Source: Orthonyx spaldingii (taxonomy: Eukaryota; Chordata; Aves; Passeriformes; Orthonychidae). Taken from it: a stretch of DNA of 64,000 nt. Shown here piece by piece: positions 1 to 11,100 of the stretch (the first letter of the stretch is position 1; each line of letters starts with the position of its first letter). A model generated the notes under the pieces. It saw only the letters and a list, made by a program, of their open reading frames with translations, searched no databases and had not been told where the DNA came from. The stretch spans positions 521,101-585,100 of the forward strand of contig VZTJ01001132.1 of NCBI GenBank assembly GCA_013397795.1, written 5' to 3'. A program made the position numbers and the translations under genes.

Positions 1-3000
1 AGAACCTCCCTGGCTGCCGGGCGCTCAGCAGGACAGGGCCCACATAGGAGCTCTGCCCAAACAGCTAAACTCCAACCCCATAACAAGAACATTATTGATG
101 TGTTTACAGAGACCAATACAGCAGTGCCTGCTGCGCTGCTGGGGGCAAAAGCACGAAGCTCTGTGGGCAGAGAGGGAGAACACAGCAAACGATGAGGCAC
201 TGAGCTGCAGCCCCAGGGCACAGGTCTGCAGGACCTGGCACAGCACGAAACACGTGGCTGTGAAAACACAACTCATTCATCTGTTCTTCTGCAGAAGAAG
301 GAACATTCCAAAGCTCTCAATGCCTCAGCTCTCCTCACATTTCAACAATGTTAGTTCTCAGCAGCTCTCACTGCCACAGGGTGGGTTTTCAGCCTTCAAC
401 TAAGCACTGCAGTGCCTTAGGATTCTCTTGCACCTTTTGGTCCCCAATGCAGCTGTTTCAAAGTACTGGTGTGACTGATTCTGACAGACTCAGTCCTCAG
501 CAATACCAAAAATTACAGCACCATTTCAGAGTTTCCAATCTTTGCTTTGAACAGATTAATGAAGATATATAGATATAAATATATGTGTTTAAAAAGAGAA
601 TTACCTCAGTGGCATATCACAGAGTCTGGCCATCCTGGTTGAATAGCTACTGCAAAGGAGAGGAGACTTCAGACACTTGGCCCTAATTTGAGTGTTGCAA
701 TGTCCATCACCTGTGGGAACTGGGACAAACAGCCCTGCACGAAGCCCTTTGGGAGCCCTGAAACACACAAGAGTATCTCCATGAAGAGCAATCTCCAGTT
801 ACAAACTGGTGGATTGTAAATACTGTTTTCCACTGGGTGCTCCATTCAGCTGGCACAGCCACACAGCATCCTCTGGCATTCCCTTTCCTCTTCAGCCACG
901 TGCCAGAAGGCTGGGGGTGAGAGCCTGCTCCCCATGACAGCCCAAAGACATGCAAACCAACGTGACCAGCCATCATCCAGGCCATGCTGCTGACCCCCAA
1001 GTCCAGGAGAAATTCCAAGACCAAATGGCAAGAAATACTGCTCTTTCTTAAAATCAAACCCCAAGCTGTGTGGAGGAAGGGCTAATGAAGTGCAAACCAG
1101 AAACAAGCACAGTAATCAACAGGTTGGGAGAGATTGGTGTTTCCTGTTTCCTTGTTAGGTGGCTGCATTTCCAACACCAGCTCAGGCTGCCGTTAATTAA
1201 CCGTGATTGCACTGAGTCAGAATTTGCAAGCTGTCAGTACCAACATAAATTCAGAGAAAACCAACACTGTCCCCTCAATTCTTTCCCAAGCTTGCACTGA
1301 TCCCCAGATCATCCAGGGGTTCAGAGAGCAAATTCCAGGTCTTGAACCAGAACTGAAAACAAAATGAAAATGTCTGGTTGTAAAAACTGAATGTTTCCAA
1401 GGCTTTGGGGTTTTATTTACATAATTAACTGATACACAATATTTTAGAGCGCTGAACCATGCTCTAAAACACTTCCCTTGAAGCCTCCTCTCCTCCTCCC
1501 AGTCTGTTGTCTATAGATATGACATGGACACCAAGTGATTAAATGTGCTTGTGGCTTCATATATTTTTTTAATCATAAACAGGATACTGTCCAGGAAGGA
1601 GCAGCTGGAATCACAGCTGCAAAGCTCTCACTAATGTGACACCACACAATCACACTTGATAGCAGAAGAGTTCTCTGGAGGAGGAAATCACTCCAGGAGA
1701 TGGGCTGGAATTGAGCAGGACTCCACCAGCTTTCTGGCACTGGAAGATTTCTGTGCTTGTCAAGCTTTTGTTAACAAAATGAAAGATCTTCTACCCAGAA
1801 AAGTACACTGAACTGGTAAAAAATTAAAAACAAAACAACAACAACAAAAAAACAAAACAAAAAACCCAACAAAAACATATAATACCTGCAGGTATAAAGC
1901 TGAAAGGCAAACAGCAAGTCCAGAAAAAAAAGCAAATTTGCTGCTAGTCTGAGTTACTGCACAGACTCCAGGGATTTGCCCCTTTCCACCAGGAACTGAG
2001 CTGCTCCATTTTTATATTTGTGTGCCAGCCACTTAACCCAAAACCACCAAAACTGGGACAGTTTCTCTCATACAAACCCGTGCCCAAACCTTACAGTCTA
2101 CAACAACATTTTCCCTGGGTCCTCAAGTAAAAGATGGGATTTGCAGTTTACAGAGGTGTGTTCACCCCACAGGCTCTGGGTTTCCATGCAGCCAGTCTCC
2201 CTGGGACAGACAAAAGCACCAAAAAACCAGGCTCTTTGCAAACCAGACCTTCCAGGGAGGGAGAAAAGAAGGACAGCAGTACCTCGGTCTCACACCAGTA
2301 CTTTGTAGCTCTTCCTAGCATTTAGCTGGAACTTCAGCATGGAAAAAGCCAGAGTCAGAACTAGCCTGGCCTGGTCAAACAGGAGGCTTCTTCCAGCCCT
2401 GAATAGCTTCAGCAGGCTCCCAGCATTTTAGAACAGGAGGAAGAACCCCTTCTCCACTTTTTTTTAAATCCTGCAGAGCCTTGTGTGGGCTAAACAGCCC
2501 CTCAAGCCCTCCCTGGGTCAGCAGCCCTGCCATCCTTTATCAGGGATGCTCCCAAAGGGCAAGGGAGGGCAGATCCTCCATTTTTACACTCTTTGGGGTA
2601 TGGTCCTGGCTGGAATAGCCCAAATTCTGGGGTGTTACATGCTGCAAGGGGCAGTGGAGGAGGAAGGGGGGAGCATGGGCTGAGCTGCAGCCTCCCCGAA
2701 GCTGAGGCTGGCTGTGGGTACCTGTGGTCCTGCCTTGATGTGGGACAGGGAGCATTTTAGGGAGAGGATGTCTGAGGACCCCTCCCAGCCTAACAGTTCT
2801 AACAGGATCCGTAAAAATGTAGGAAATTGCAAAATGTGGGCCCAAGGACACACAGTGGGGGCCCAGGCAGTCACATGGAGTTTATGGCATTCCAGAGATA
2901 TGGAGAGTAACTCCTGGATGCAGAATTTCTGGAGCAGCTGGACGTCAGTCAGTCAGTGTGTGACACCCCACGGCTTGGGGACAGGACAAGTGGTACCTGC

Positions 3001-5825
3001 TGGGGAGTAAAACAGAGCCAGAGGGTCACAGTGTCCCTGAACATGAGATGGACAGACCCAGAGCATGTGAGAGGCAGACACAGCAGCAATGAACTGGTGC
3101 TGAAGCCTCTGTCGCTGAGCCAGGAACAGTTCCCCCAGGGAATCCCCACCCCAGAGCAGGGGGAGCTTTTTCCTACATCAGGGCCCTTTGGAGAAGGGAA
3201 ACCAGCGGGGTGCCCTATGGAGGGAAGGCAGACACGAAATACAAACATTTTGTGGTGGCAGGGTAAGGCTTCCCCCTCCATGTCTGGTTCCTTTACGTAG
3301 TTTTGAGGTGCCTGATTAGGATGGGCTGTCTCAAGAAGGCTGCTGCTCCCTCCCTGCCAGATGAGCTCAGGTTGCAGTAGGAGCACCTGGAATTTTACTG
3401 GGACACTGGCAGGACCCGGAGGTGCAGTTGGAACCAGCTCATTCACCTAATCCAGTCACAGCCACACTGCAGTTTAGTGCCTGACAAGCAGAACAGAAGA
3501 CAGCAGATTAATTACGACAAGATAAGAGGGATACACTCCAGCTCGCTGTTCCCCAAATCTAAAGAGCAAACACTGCTAAGATTTGCTGGCTTTTCTTATC
3601 AGGAGAACAAGGGAAACCAAGGTAGAAGTTTATACACATGGGAATAAAACCCTCCTGAGGCAGCTTGTTCTGAGGACTGTATGGAGCATAGGAATGGAGA
3701 GGGGAGTTGAAGCAAGCCTCGAAGGAGGTTTTGTCCCTGTTGTTTCAAAGGACTCTGGCTAGCACAGTTCCTGGGAGGCTGTGGCCTTTTTCTGCTAACC
3801 CAGTGTCTGCACTCAGTTAGGACTTCACTTTCGAGTTATTCCACACCCCAACAGGGATGATGATGTCTTTCTCAGCAAAGATTTGTGTACAGAAAGTGTC
3901 TGTAGGCAGTGAGACAAGATAGATTCTTTTCCATTAATGCTCCTTTCAGCCTGGGCTGAGAAGCTGAACTACAGACAGAAGGCTTAGAGCAAAGCAGGAG
4001 TGGATGGAGGAGCAGAAGGAAGAACACTGAGGCCTGTGCAGAAAAAAGGTTAAAGCATCTTTCTCAGTGATCCTTGACCTCAGCACAAAAACGTACCTGG
4101 CTGCAAATTTCAGCCAGTGGACATGGAAAACAGGCACAGCAGCCTTCTCCGTGGCCAAGGGGGAGACTAATCCTGGCTGCAGGCAGAGCTGTGCTCAGCA
4201 CGTGTCCCCTGTCAGCCTGTGTGCTGCTGGGACAGCTCCCTGCGCTCTGCCACCGCCGGTTTTTTAAGTAGTTTAAAAGCACATTTATTTCTTGGAAGCC
4301 TATGAACATCAGATGGAACTAATTAAAACCAGGAGGGCTCAGGGGAGCCGGGAGGGACACATGCAATTTGGTTTCCACTTCTAAGTGGTTTAGCAAAATA
4401 AAAGCACTCAAGCCCTCTCATGCAAGTGCACATCCATGGGGAGGGGAGAGAAGAGGCCACTCAGTGCTCTCAAGTGGCTGCTGTGCCCCCACTTTTGCTC
4501 CCCAGGCCCGATGGAGCTGTGTTTGGATGCTGTGCCAGTTGATTAGTCAGGGCATCAGAGGTTAATTGCAGCGATTCCTCCTGTGCCCTCCCATCAGTTT
4601 TGCAGAGCAGGTGGTGCTGCACGGGGAGGAGGTGGCACCGTGGCCACCAGCACCCACCCACACCATCCATAGGAACTGGGATGTCTTCAGACAAGACAAC
4701 AGCTTCTGCTGGCGGGTTTTTGGGCGAGTGTGAGGCACCACAGCCAGTGACAGGCACAGTCACTGCCACAGCCTGGCTGCTCCAGGGCACAGCTCCCTTG
4801 GGATGGGCCTGTGCAGCCCACATGTCCCACCACGGAGGGACTCCTTGAAGGAACCCACTGCCCCACAGCTCCTGTGTTCTACCACCCCTGTGCCGCTGGG
4901 TCCCCAGGGTGGGGTCCCTGTATGTTTCCCACGGGGGTACCAAGGCTGCCTGGACCCTTCCCCCCTGCACGGCCCCAAACCCCTTCAGGGGTCGCCCCTC
5001 GTGAGGGCCCCGATCTCCTGGTGCCCAGCCCTCTCCCCCCAGCCCACACCTTGCTTGGGGTCCCTGCACCCCGACAGGGCTGGGGGGCATCAGCATTGCC
5101 CCCTGTGCCTGCTCCATCCAGGGTGTCTTTGTTCCTTCTCTAAAAAACATTTTCCCTCTAATCTGGCATTTTACACCCCACTCTAAACCCTGGGTTAAAA
5201 TGGAGGCTGGACTGGCTGGCAGCTGTGGGGCTGCAGGATCACCCGCACCCAAACTCCCTCCCATCCCTCTCCCTTGTTTATCCAACCCTCATTCCCCGCC
5301 TGGGGAATGGGTTCTACAGCAGAAGCTGTGCTTGGACCCACAGTCAGGGCCAGCAGCTCGTGTCACACAGGTCACAGGGAGGGGGGTACCAGTGGCCAGC
5401 ACCCCCTCCAGCCCCAGCTCACCCAGGGTGCCAAGTGGAGTCTGACTGACGTCCCATCCTCCCACTTTTGTTTGTTCTTCCCTCATTCTCTGTGGCCGGG
5501 CAAATGCAAGGGGAAGAAATCAATAAAAATTAACACCGAAAATAAAAAAGGAACGAATCAGCAACTTGCAAGTGGCAGCAGATAAAGTGGCCCGTGATGG
5601 CCCCATAAACCATCTCTCAACACACCATTTATCACCAAGCCAGTATGTCTCAACATCAGGCTTAATTTACTCAATATTGAAAGACATAAACCTGGCCTTG
5701 CAAATTTAGGAAAAGGAGTTGCAATGACAATTCAGATTTTAATGTGACTGATGCCTGTGCTTGGAGTTTTCTGTTGCTGGGGGTGTGCAGGGGGCCTTTG
5801 GCTGGGGTGAACTGTTGGGATGGGT
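1..5825. other. Non-coding unique DNA, no gene recognised
   Basis: I see no exon with convincing splice sites, no known domain and no RNA gene here. Open frames are short and overlap on both strands. The longest, on the minus strand around 4,470-5,285, lies in GC-rich DNA and translates to Gly/Pro/Trp-rich sequence without a recognisable family, which fits chance. The stretch at about 5,590-5,750 is AT-richer and less repetitive than its neighbours and might be a conserved non-coding element, but only an alignment could show that. Confidence 0.6.
1818..1876 (+). repeat. A-rich (AAC/AAAAC) low-complexity tract
   Basis: The tract is almost only A and C on the plus strand, with AAC and AAAAC units. 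It ends in the 14-mer AAACCCAACAAAAA (1,862-1,875), which recurs in the tracts at 8,985 and 50,899. It could be a decayed retrotransposon tail or a plain simple repeat. I found no target-site duplication around it. Confidence 0.8.
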
Positions 5826-5830
5826 CACTG

Positions 5831-6454
5831 TGTTGGAAAATATATCAAGTTTAAAATTTTTTGGTTTAAAACTTTAGTCAGGTTTGTTCACCTTTGCCCT
5901 GGGGGAAGGAAACTGAAGTTTCTTTCCAGGACATTTTTCCACTGGGTGAAGCCTGATGGGCTGAACATCTGACCAGGCTGGGAGCAGGCCAAAAATACCC
6001 AGAATTATAACAACCATCAACAGAACATCAACGACCATCAGAAAACATCAGTGACCATTACTCCAGATGCTGACCCCTGGCATGGCTGGGACACCTGGTC
6101 CAGAAAAGGCTGATAAGGAAATCAAGGAGTGAGGACTTAATTAACATCAGCGGTGAAGAAACCAGGGTCCAATAGAAAATTAAACACATAACTTAGGACC
6201 AATGAACATTAGACCAATGTATCTCTATGGGGTTTTGACTTTCTAAAGTTTGGGGGGAAACCCTGTAAAACCCACATGTGATGGAATGATTTTCTCTGCA
6301 CACCCAGGCTATGTGGATGAAATATGTGTGGATGAAATGATTTCTGTTGCACATCCTGGCCAGAGCAACATCCTGGCCAGAACAAAGTAATGCCCTGATT
6401 CTCTAACACTAAAATGTTGTTGGAGGGTTTTGTTTTTCCTGCAGTTTCGGTGAC
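5831..6454 (+). mobile_element. Solo LTR of an endogenous retrovirus (copy 1)
   Basis: This segment starts TGTTGG and ends in GTTTCGGTGAC. It aligns along its length with the second copy at 7,573-8,155. Shared blocks include the early TTTAGTCAGG and TTTGCCC stretch, GAAGTTTCTTT, GCCTGATG, two CCAAT boxes around 6,200-6,217, the CTGGCCAGA repeats near 6,357-6,380, and a TTTTGTTTTTCC-type stretch before the end. The U3-to-U5 order gives plus orientation. Flanking CACTG occurs at 5,826-5,830 and 6,454-6,458, consistent with a short target-site duplication; the exact last base is therefore uncertain by one or two. The position matching the copy 2 polyadenylation signal reads AACAAA here. No internal gag, pol or env sequence is present, so it is a solo LTR. 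The family cannot be named from sequence alone. Confidence 0.8.
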
Positions 6455-6458
6455 ACTG

Positions 6459-7568
6459 GGATGCACTTGCCCAGGACTCAGCTCACTGTGGCTGTACCAC
6501 TGCAGCCACTGCCCCGTGAAGGGAACCTCTCTCCATCCCCTGTGTGACACAGAGAGCCATTGTGAGCAACAAATCACAGCCCCACCGGAGCCTCCTTGGC
6601 TGCAGCACAAGAAGGGGATGCTGGGCTGGCCCTTGGGTAAAGCTGGCTGGGTTTTGTTCAGTTGCTTTTTCTTTTAAGGAGTTTGTAATCCACTGCCCAA
6701 GACATAGTGCAAGCTCTGTATGAGACATGAATAACACTCACTCATGTGACTGTTTGTACAACTGGGGGCACTGCGGGTCAGGCTGAGGAGTGCTGTAAGA
6801 GTGATGCAAGGCCCCCAGCCTAGGCAAGCAGAGAGCATGGCAGAGGAAGATAAAGAGGCATTCACAGGGCTGTGTGAGGTCCAACACACCGCAGCTGAAG
6901 GCCCAATAGGTCACATTTTCAATGCATGTCCTTGGGGAAATGTGGCTCTTTTCTGACTGCACAAAACGTCATTATTCAACTCACCTTTGAAAGCCAGGGG
7001 GAGACCCCCAGCAGCCCTGAAGAGACAATGTGTCACCTGGGGAGAAGAAACCAAAAAGAAGTTATGTGATCCACATGGCAGGGAAAACAGCTGAACGTTC
7101 TGGAAATCCCAGCTAGCCAGAGACACGTCCTGTGCTTCGATGTCCCCTCGTATCCCCCTCCTCACTGCGCACCTGCACAGCCTCACTGCAGAGCCTGGGC
7201 TCCATCTCTGGCTGCATCTCCAGGTCCTCAGCTGCTCCAGACCACTCTTTCCTTGGCTTCAAGCACCCAGTGAGAAAAGGCCACTGAAGGTAGATGGAAG
7301 GATGGGTTTATTCCAGCTTTCATTCAAGAGCTGGTAGTTTTGCCTGTGACTCCCTGGAAAGAGAGGGAAGAGAAGCAGCTTTTCCCTCTCTCTTCTGTAG
7401 CATTTCAGGACATATTTTGGGTGTAGCCCTTTTGTCAAATAAAAAGACCAACAGCAGTTCCCACAGTGCTCCAGAGGGGCTGGCTTCTTCTAGTGCCCAT
7501 TCCTGAGAGCCACTGCTGCTGCTTAGCAATTGTACACACTCACATTTTGGGTTTTAGCTCCCCAACCC
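6459..7568. other. Unique spacer between the two solo LTRs
   Basis: About 1.1 kb separates the two LTRs. I see no primer-binding site after the first LTR, no polypurine tract before the second and no retroviral protein similarity in any frame. The two LTRs also have different short flanks. The spacer is therefore ordinary host DNA and not the interior of one provirus. No gene is recognised in it. Confidence 0.65.
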
Positions 7569-7572
7569 AGTC

Positions 7573-8156
7573 TGTTGAAAATAATACAACTTCTAAAATT
7601 TTTTTTTACTAACTTTAGTCAGGGATTTGCTCGTCTTTGCCCAGGGGAAAAGGAATGGAAGTTTCTTTTCAAAAGACTCTGTTCACCAGGCAAGGCCTGA
7701 TGAGTTTAACATCTACATAGGCTGGAAGCACAGAAGATACAGAGGAGATAAGCGACTATTAACGAATATCAACTCCAGACATCATCCCCTGATGGATCAG
7801 AAACACCTGGTCTGGGAAAAGATTGATAAGAGAACAATAAGAGAACGAAGAATGAGGATGGAGGGATCAATAACCAATAGGAAACCAAATACTAAGAATT
7901 ATGTAGCTTGGGACCAATGAACATTGAACCAATGAATTTCTCTGGGTTTTGACTGTGTAAGTATCTGAAAAGTCTAGTAAAATCCGTGTGTCAGGGAATG
8001 ATTTTCTCTGCACACCCGGGCAATGTGTGGATTTAATGATTTCTGTTGCACATCCTGGCCAGAACAATGTCCTGGCCAGAATAAAGCGATGACTTAATTC
8101 TCTAATGCTAAAAATGCTGTTGGAGGGTTTTTGTTTTTCCCGCAGTTTCGGTGACG
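7573..8156 (+). mobile_element. Solo LTR of an endogenous retrovirus (copy 2)
   Basis: This is related to copy 1, starting TGTTGAAAAT and ending GTTTCGGTGAC at 8,155. It carries CCAAT boxes around 7,913-7,934 and a canonical AATAAA at 8,080-8,085, about 70 bases before the end, as expected for the R/U5 region of a plus-strand LTR. AGTC precedes the start (7,569-7,572) and follows the end (8,157-8,160), a possible 4-base target duplication that differs from that of copy 1. The LTR is shorter than copy 1 by several small indels. A 97-codon open frame inside it (7,627-7,920) has no retroviral similarity that I recognise. Confidence 0.8.
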
Positions 8157-8160
8157 AGTC

Positions 8161-11100
8161 CATCAGTTCCTGCTGCCACCCCGCAGCCCCAGACTGTCCC
8201 TCTGCATCCAGCCCCCATCTTCCCTTCCCTCAGCATCTCTGCTTGTTCTGGGATCCCAACCCACTCCAGGAAAACTACCTGGCTTGGGACAGGTGGGTCT
8301 TCTTAATTTATGTAGGGTCAGCCTCATAGTTGTATCACTCTTGTTATCCCTTCCTCCAAATAAATCGTGTATGTGACATTTCAGTGGAAGGCCAACAAAT
8401 TGAGCACGATGTTCTTATCATCTCTTTAATAATTTAATTCAAAAGGGCTCTGCATCATTGCACACCAGGACCCAGCAGAAGTAAAATGGACCCATCCCTG
8501 TGCAGCAGAGCTGCTCGGAGCTGTGCCAGAGTGTCACACAACCCTGCATTCCCAGGCAGGTTTTCTTCCATTTAAAGTTTTATTTGGACTCTGGGAAGAG
8601 CCAACTGAGTGTCCCAGCAGAAGGAAAGGCTGGTCAGCCAGGAAGTGGTGCTAATGGGTTGGATTGTACTAGTGCATCAATCCAGTGCTGAATGCTGCAG
8701 AAATGGCCGTGAAAAGAAAGAAAAAGTCATTTTCAAGCAATGCCTGCATGTCAGAGGAAGAATGACCTCAGTACACAGTGCACAGGCTTTGCCTGGCCAG
8801 AGCTGTGCTGGTATGGAAGGTTATCAGCAGAACAGGGGGGAAGGGTCAGATTGTGTCTGCAAGTCCCTGTGTCCTTCTTGCTGTCCCCAGGCAAACCCAC
8901 TCAACCCAGGGCAACATTTTACCTCCCACATGCAGGCACCTGGCCAACAGAAAGTCACAAAAATCCTAAGACAAAACCAAAGATAAACAAACAAAACAAA
9001 ACAAACAAACAAACAAACAAAAAAACCCAACAAAAATATCACCACAAAAAACTCAACCCACCAGCATCGTTGCAGGAGGTGCAGTGACCGACAGATGGAA
9101 ATGGGACGGATTTGGTGGATGACTCAGTGAGAGCTGGGCTGTGGAAGCTGAAGCCCCACCTTCTGACTTGCACTTCTTCCTGACTTGCACCCACGTGCAA
9201 ACGCCATGGCCCAGCAGAGAGCAGCACGTTACAAACGAGGTGAAAAAGAAACCAGAACCCGTGGCTGGATTCTTGCAGCCTGCTGCTAATTAGGTGAGAC
9301 ATGGTAAGAGGAACCCCTGCTATCAGCCAAGCCAAGGGAATGTAAATATTTGCAAGTCTAGGTCACCAGATCCATTATTTATTGTGCTGTCCTATGACTT
9401 AAGGTTTGACATAAGACTTGAGGTTTTTAGAGGTTTGTTGTGTTTTGGTCGGGTTTTTTTTTTTATTTTTGCTCTGAGCGTCCCTTGATTTCTTGCCAGT
9501 TAGGTCACTGTGAAAAGCAGGGCTGCCTCCAGCATCCCACACCCACCAAACAATGATGCTACTGTGAGCTTTACCCATGAATTCCCCTTTGCTGGGTGGC
9601 ACAAGGTGTTGGGTGCTACGAGCCAGAAAGGGCCCTGAGGCAGAGCTCTCACTCCCCTGTCCTGCAGACAGACACCAGTGCTGTGGCAGCCCTGCCTGTG
9701 TGCATGGCCAGCACTGCTTCCAGTGGGGCAAAAACACAGCCACAGCAAGAGGGACGTGCCACAAAACCAAGCAGCTCCCACCCAAGGCTCGGCCCTGGGA
9801 GCCACAAACTCTCTCTTTGTTTCAGTAAGAACTTTCAGTTTGCACATGGACACTGGGCCCTGTCCACAGGCTCCCATTTCCAATTTCTTTGGCAGAAAGT
9901 GGAGAAGGAAAATGAATTTTTTTTATATTTGAAGGCAATATTTCACATTCAAGGCAAAAAGCTGTATTCATCCACTCATAATACCCAAAACCTCCTGTGT
10001 GTCAGCATCAGGCTGCTGCTATCTCATCTTTCCAGAGTTACTGTTTCGATACAAGGATTTCAAAGGTTTATTTTTCCCTGTCCCCAGTAAGTTGGTTTTG
10101 CCCATTGAGGGGGATCTCATCCATCTCCATGCAGGCATTTTCCCCTGAGCAGCCCCCATTCCCCACTGCTGCCCACAGCTTCAGGCTGCCCCAGGCTGCA
10201 AAGGAACTATTATTAGTAGAGTTACTATTAAATGAGTAATATTATGTCAGTCATGGCAGGGCCTGGAAGAAACAAGACCTGTGGAGCTGGAATATTGCAG
10301 GGTTAAAGCCACATCCCTCTAACCTGGGTTCTGCAGACTTCCAGTAGCTTTGTGCAGTCATCCAGCTTGGCCTGGGAGACAAGGTAAAGAAAAACAGTGC
10401 AGGTCTCCCTTCTTTGGGGCAAACTCTGAAATTATCAACTATTTTCCATTTTCACTGGATCTTTTTCTTTTCTTCCAGAATGCAAAATATAAAGCAGACA
10501 TTTCCTACAGGACTTTTGTTTCCAGAGATGTGGTTTGTCCCTAAGAAAAGTACTTGAATTTAAAATTTCCCACTGGTGCAGCCCCCCTGGTGCAGGAGCT
10601 GGGGGCTGCAGCTGAATCAATGTGAGTGAATTCAGATCTCCTGCCTCCAGAAACAGGGGGGCAGTGGGGAAGGAGCAGCAGCCAAGTGGAAGGAATGGAG
10701 CAGGAAACCAGAGGGTAATCTTTGAAATTCTCTGAGCTCTGCTGGATCCTTTCCATGGGTAAGAAGGGCAGGTGTTTGCCTGTGCTGGGTTTGTGTGGTT
10801 TTGCTGTGGTGCCCTCCCAGTGTCCCCCATGCTCAGCCCAGCTCACACTGCCGGGGCTTTTGTGCTCAGCAAATGTCCCAAATCTCAAAGGAAGACCCTC
10901 TGCACATCCCCCCACTGCTGGCATCTCTCTGCAGGCTCCCAACAAGCAGGACCCTCACACCCTCAGTCTCCTGCCAACCAAGGGAGCTGCTGCCTGCTGC
11001 TGACCCTGGCACACCAGGCATGTTTTGGGGTCACCTAAACACACCCCAAACACACAGACACTGCTGAGACCACCCTGGGCTTCCCAGCAAAGTTGTCCTG

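Noticed and set aside
4470..5285. 271-codon minus-strand frame
   Set aside because: It lies in GC-rich DNA with overlapping frames on the opposite strand, and the translation has no domain or splice support.
6459..7568. Interior of a single provirus between the two LTRs
   Set aside because: No primer-binding site, polypurine tract or retroviral protein remnants, and the flanking duplications differ between the LTRs.
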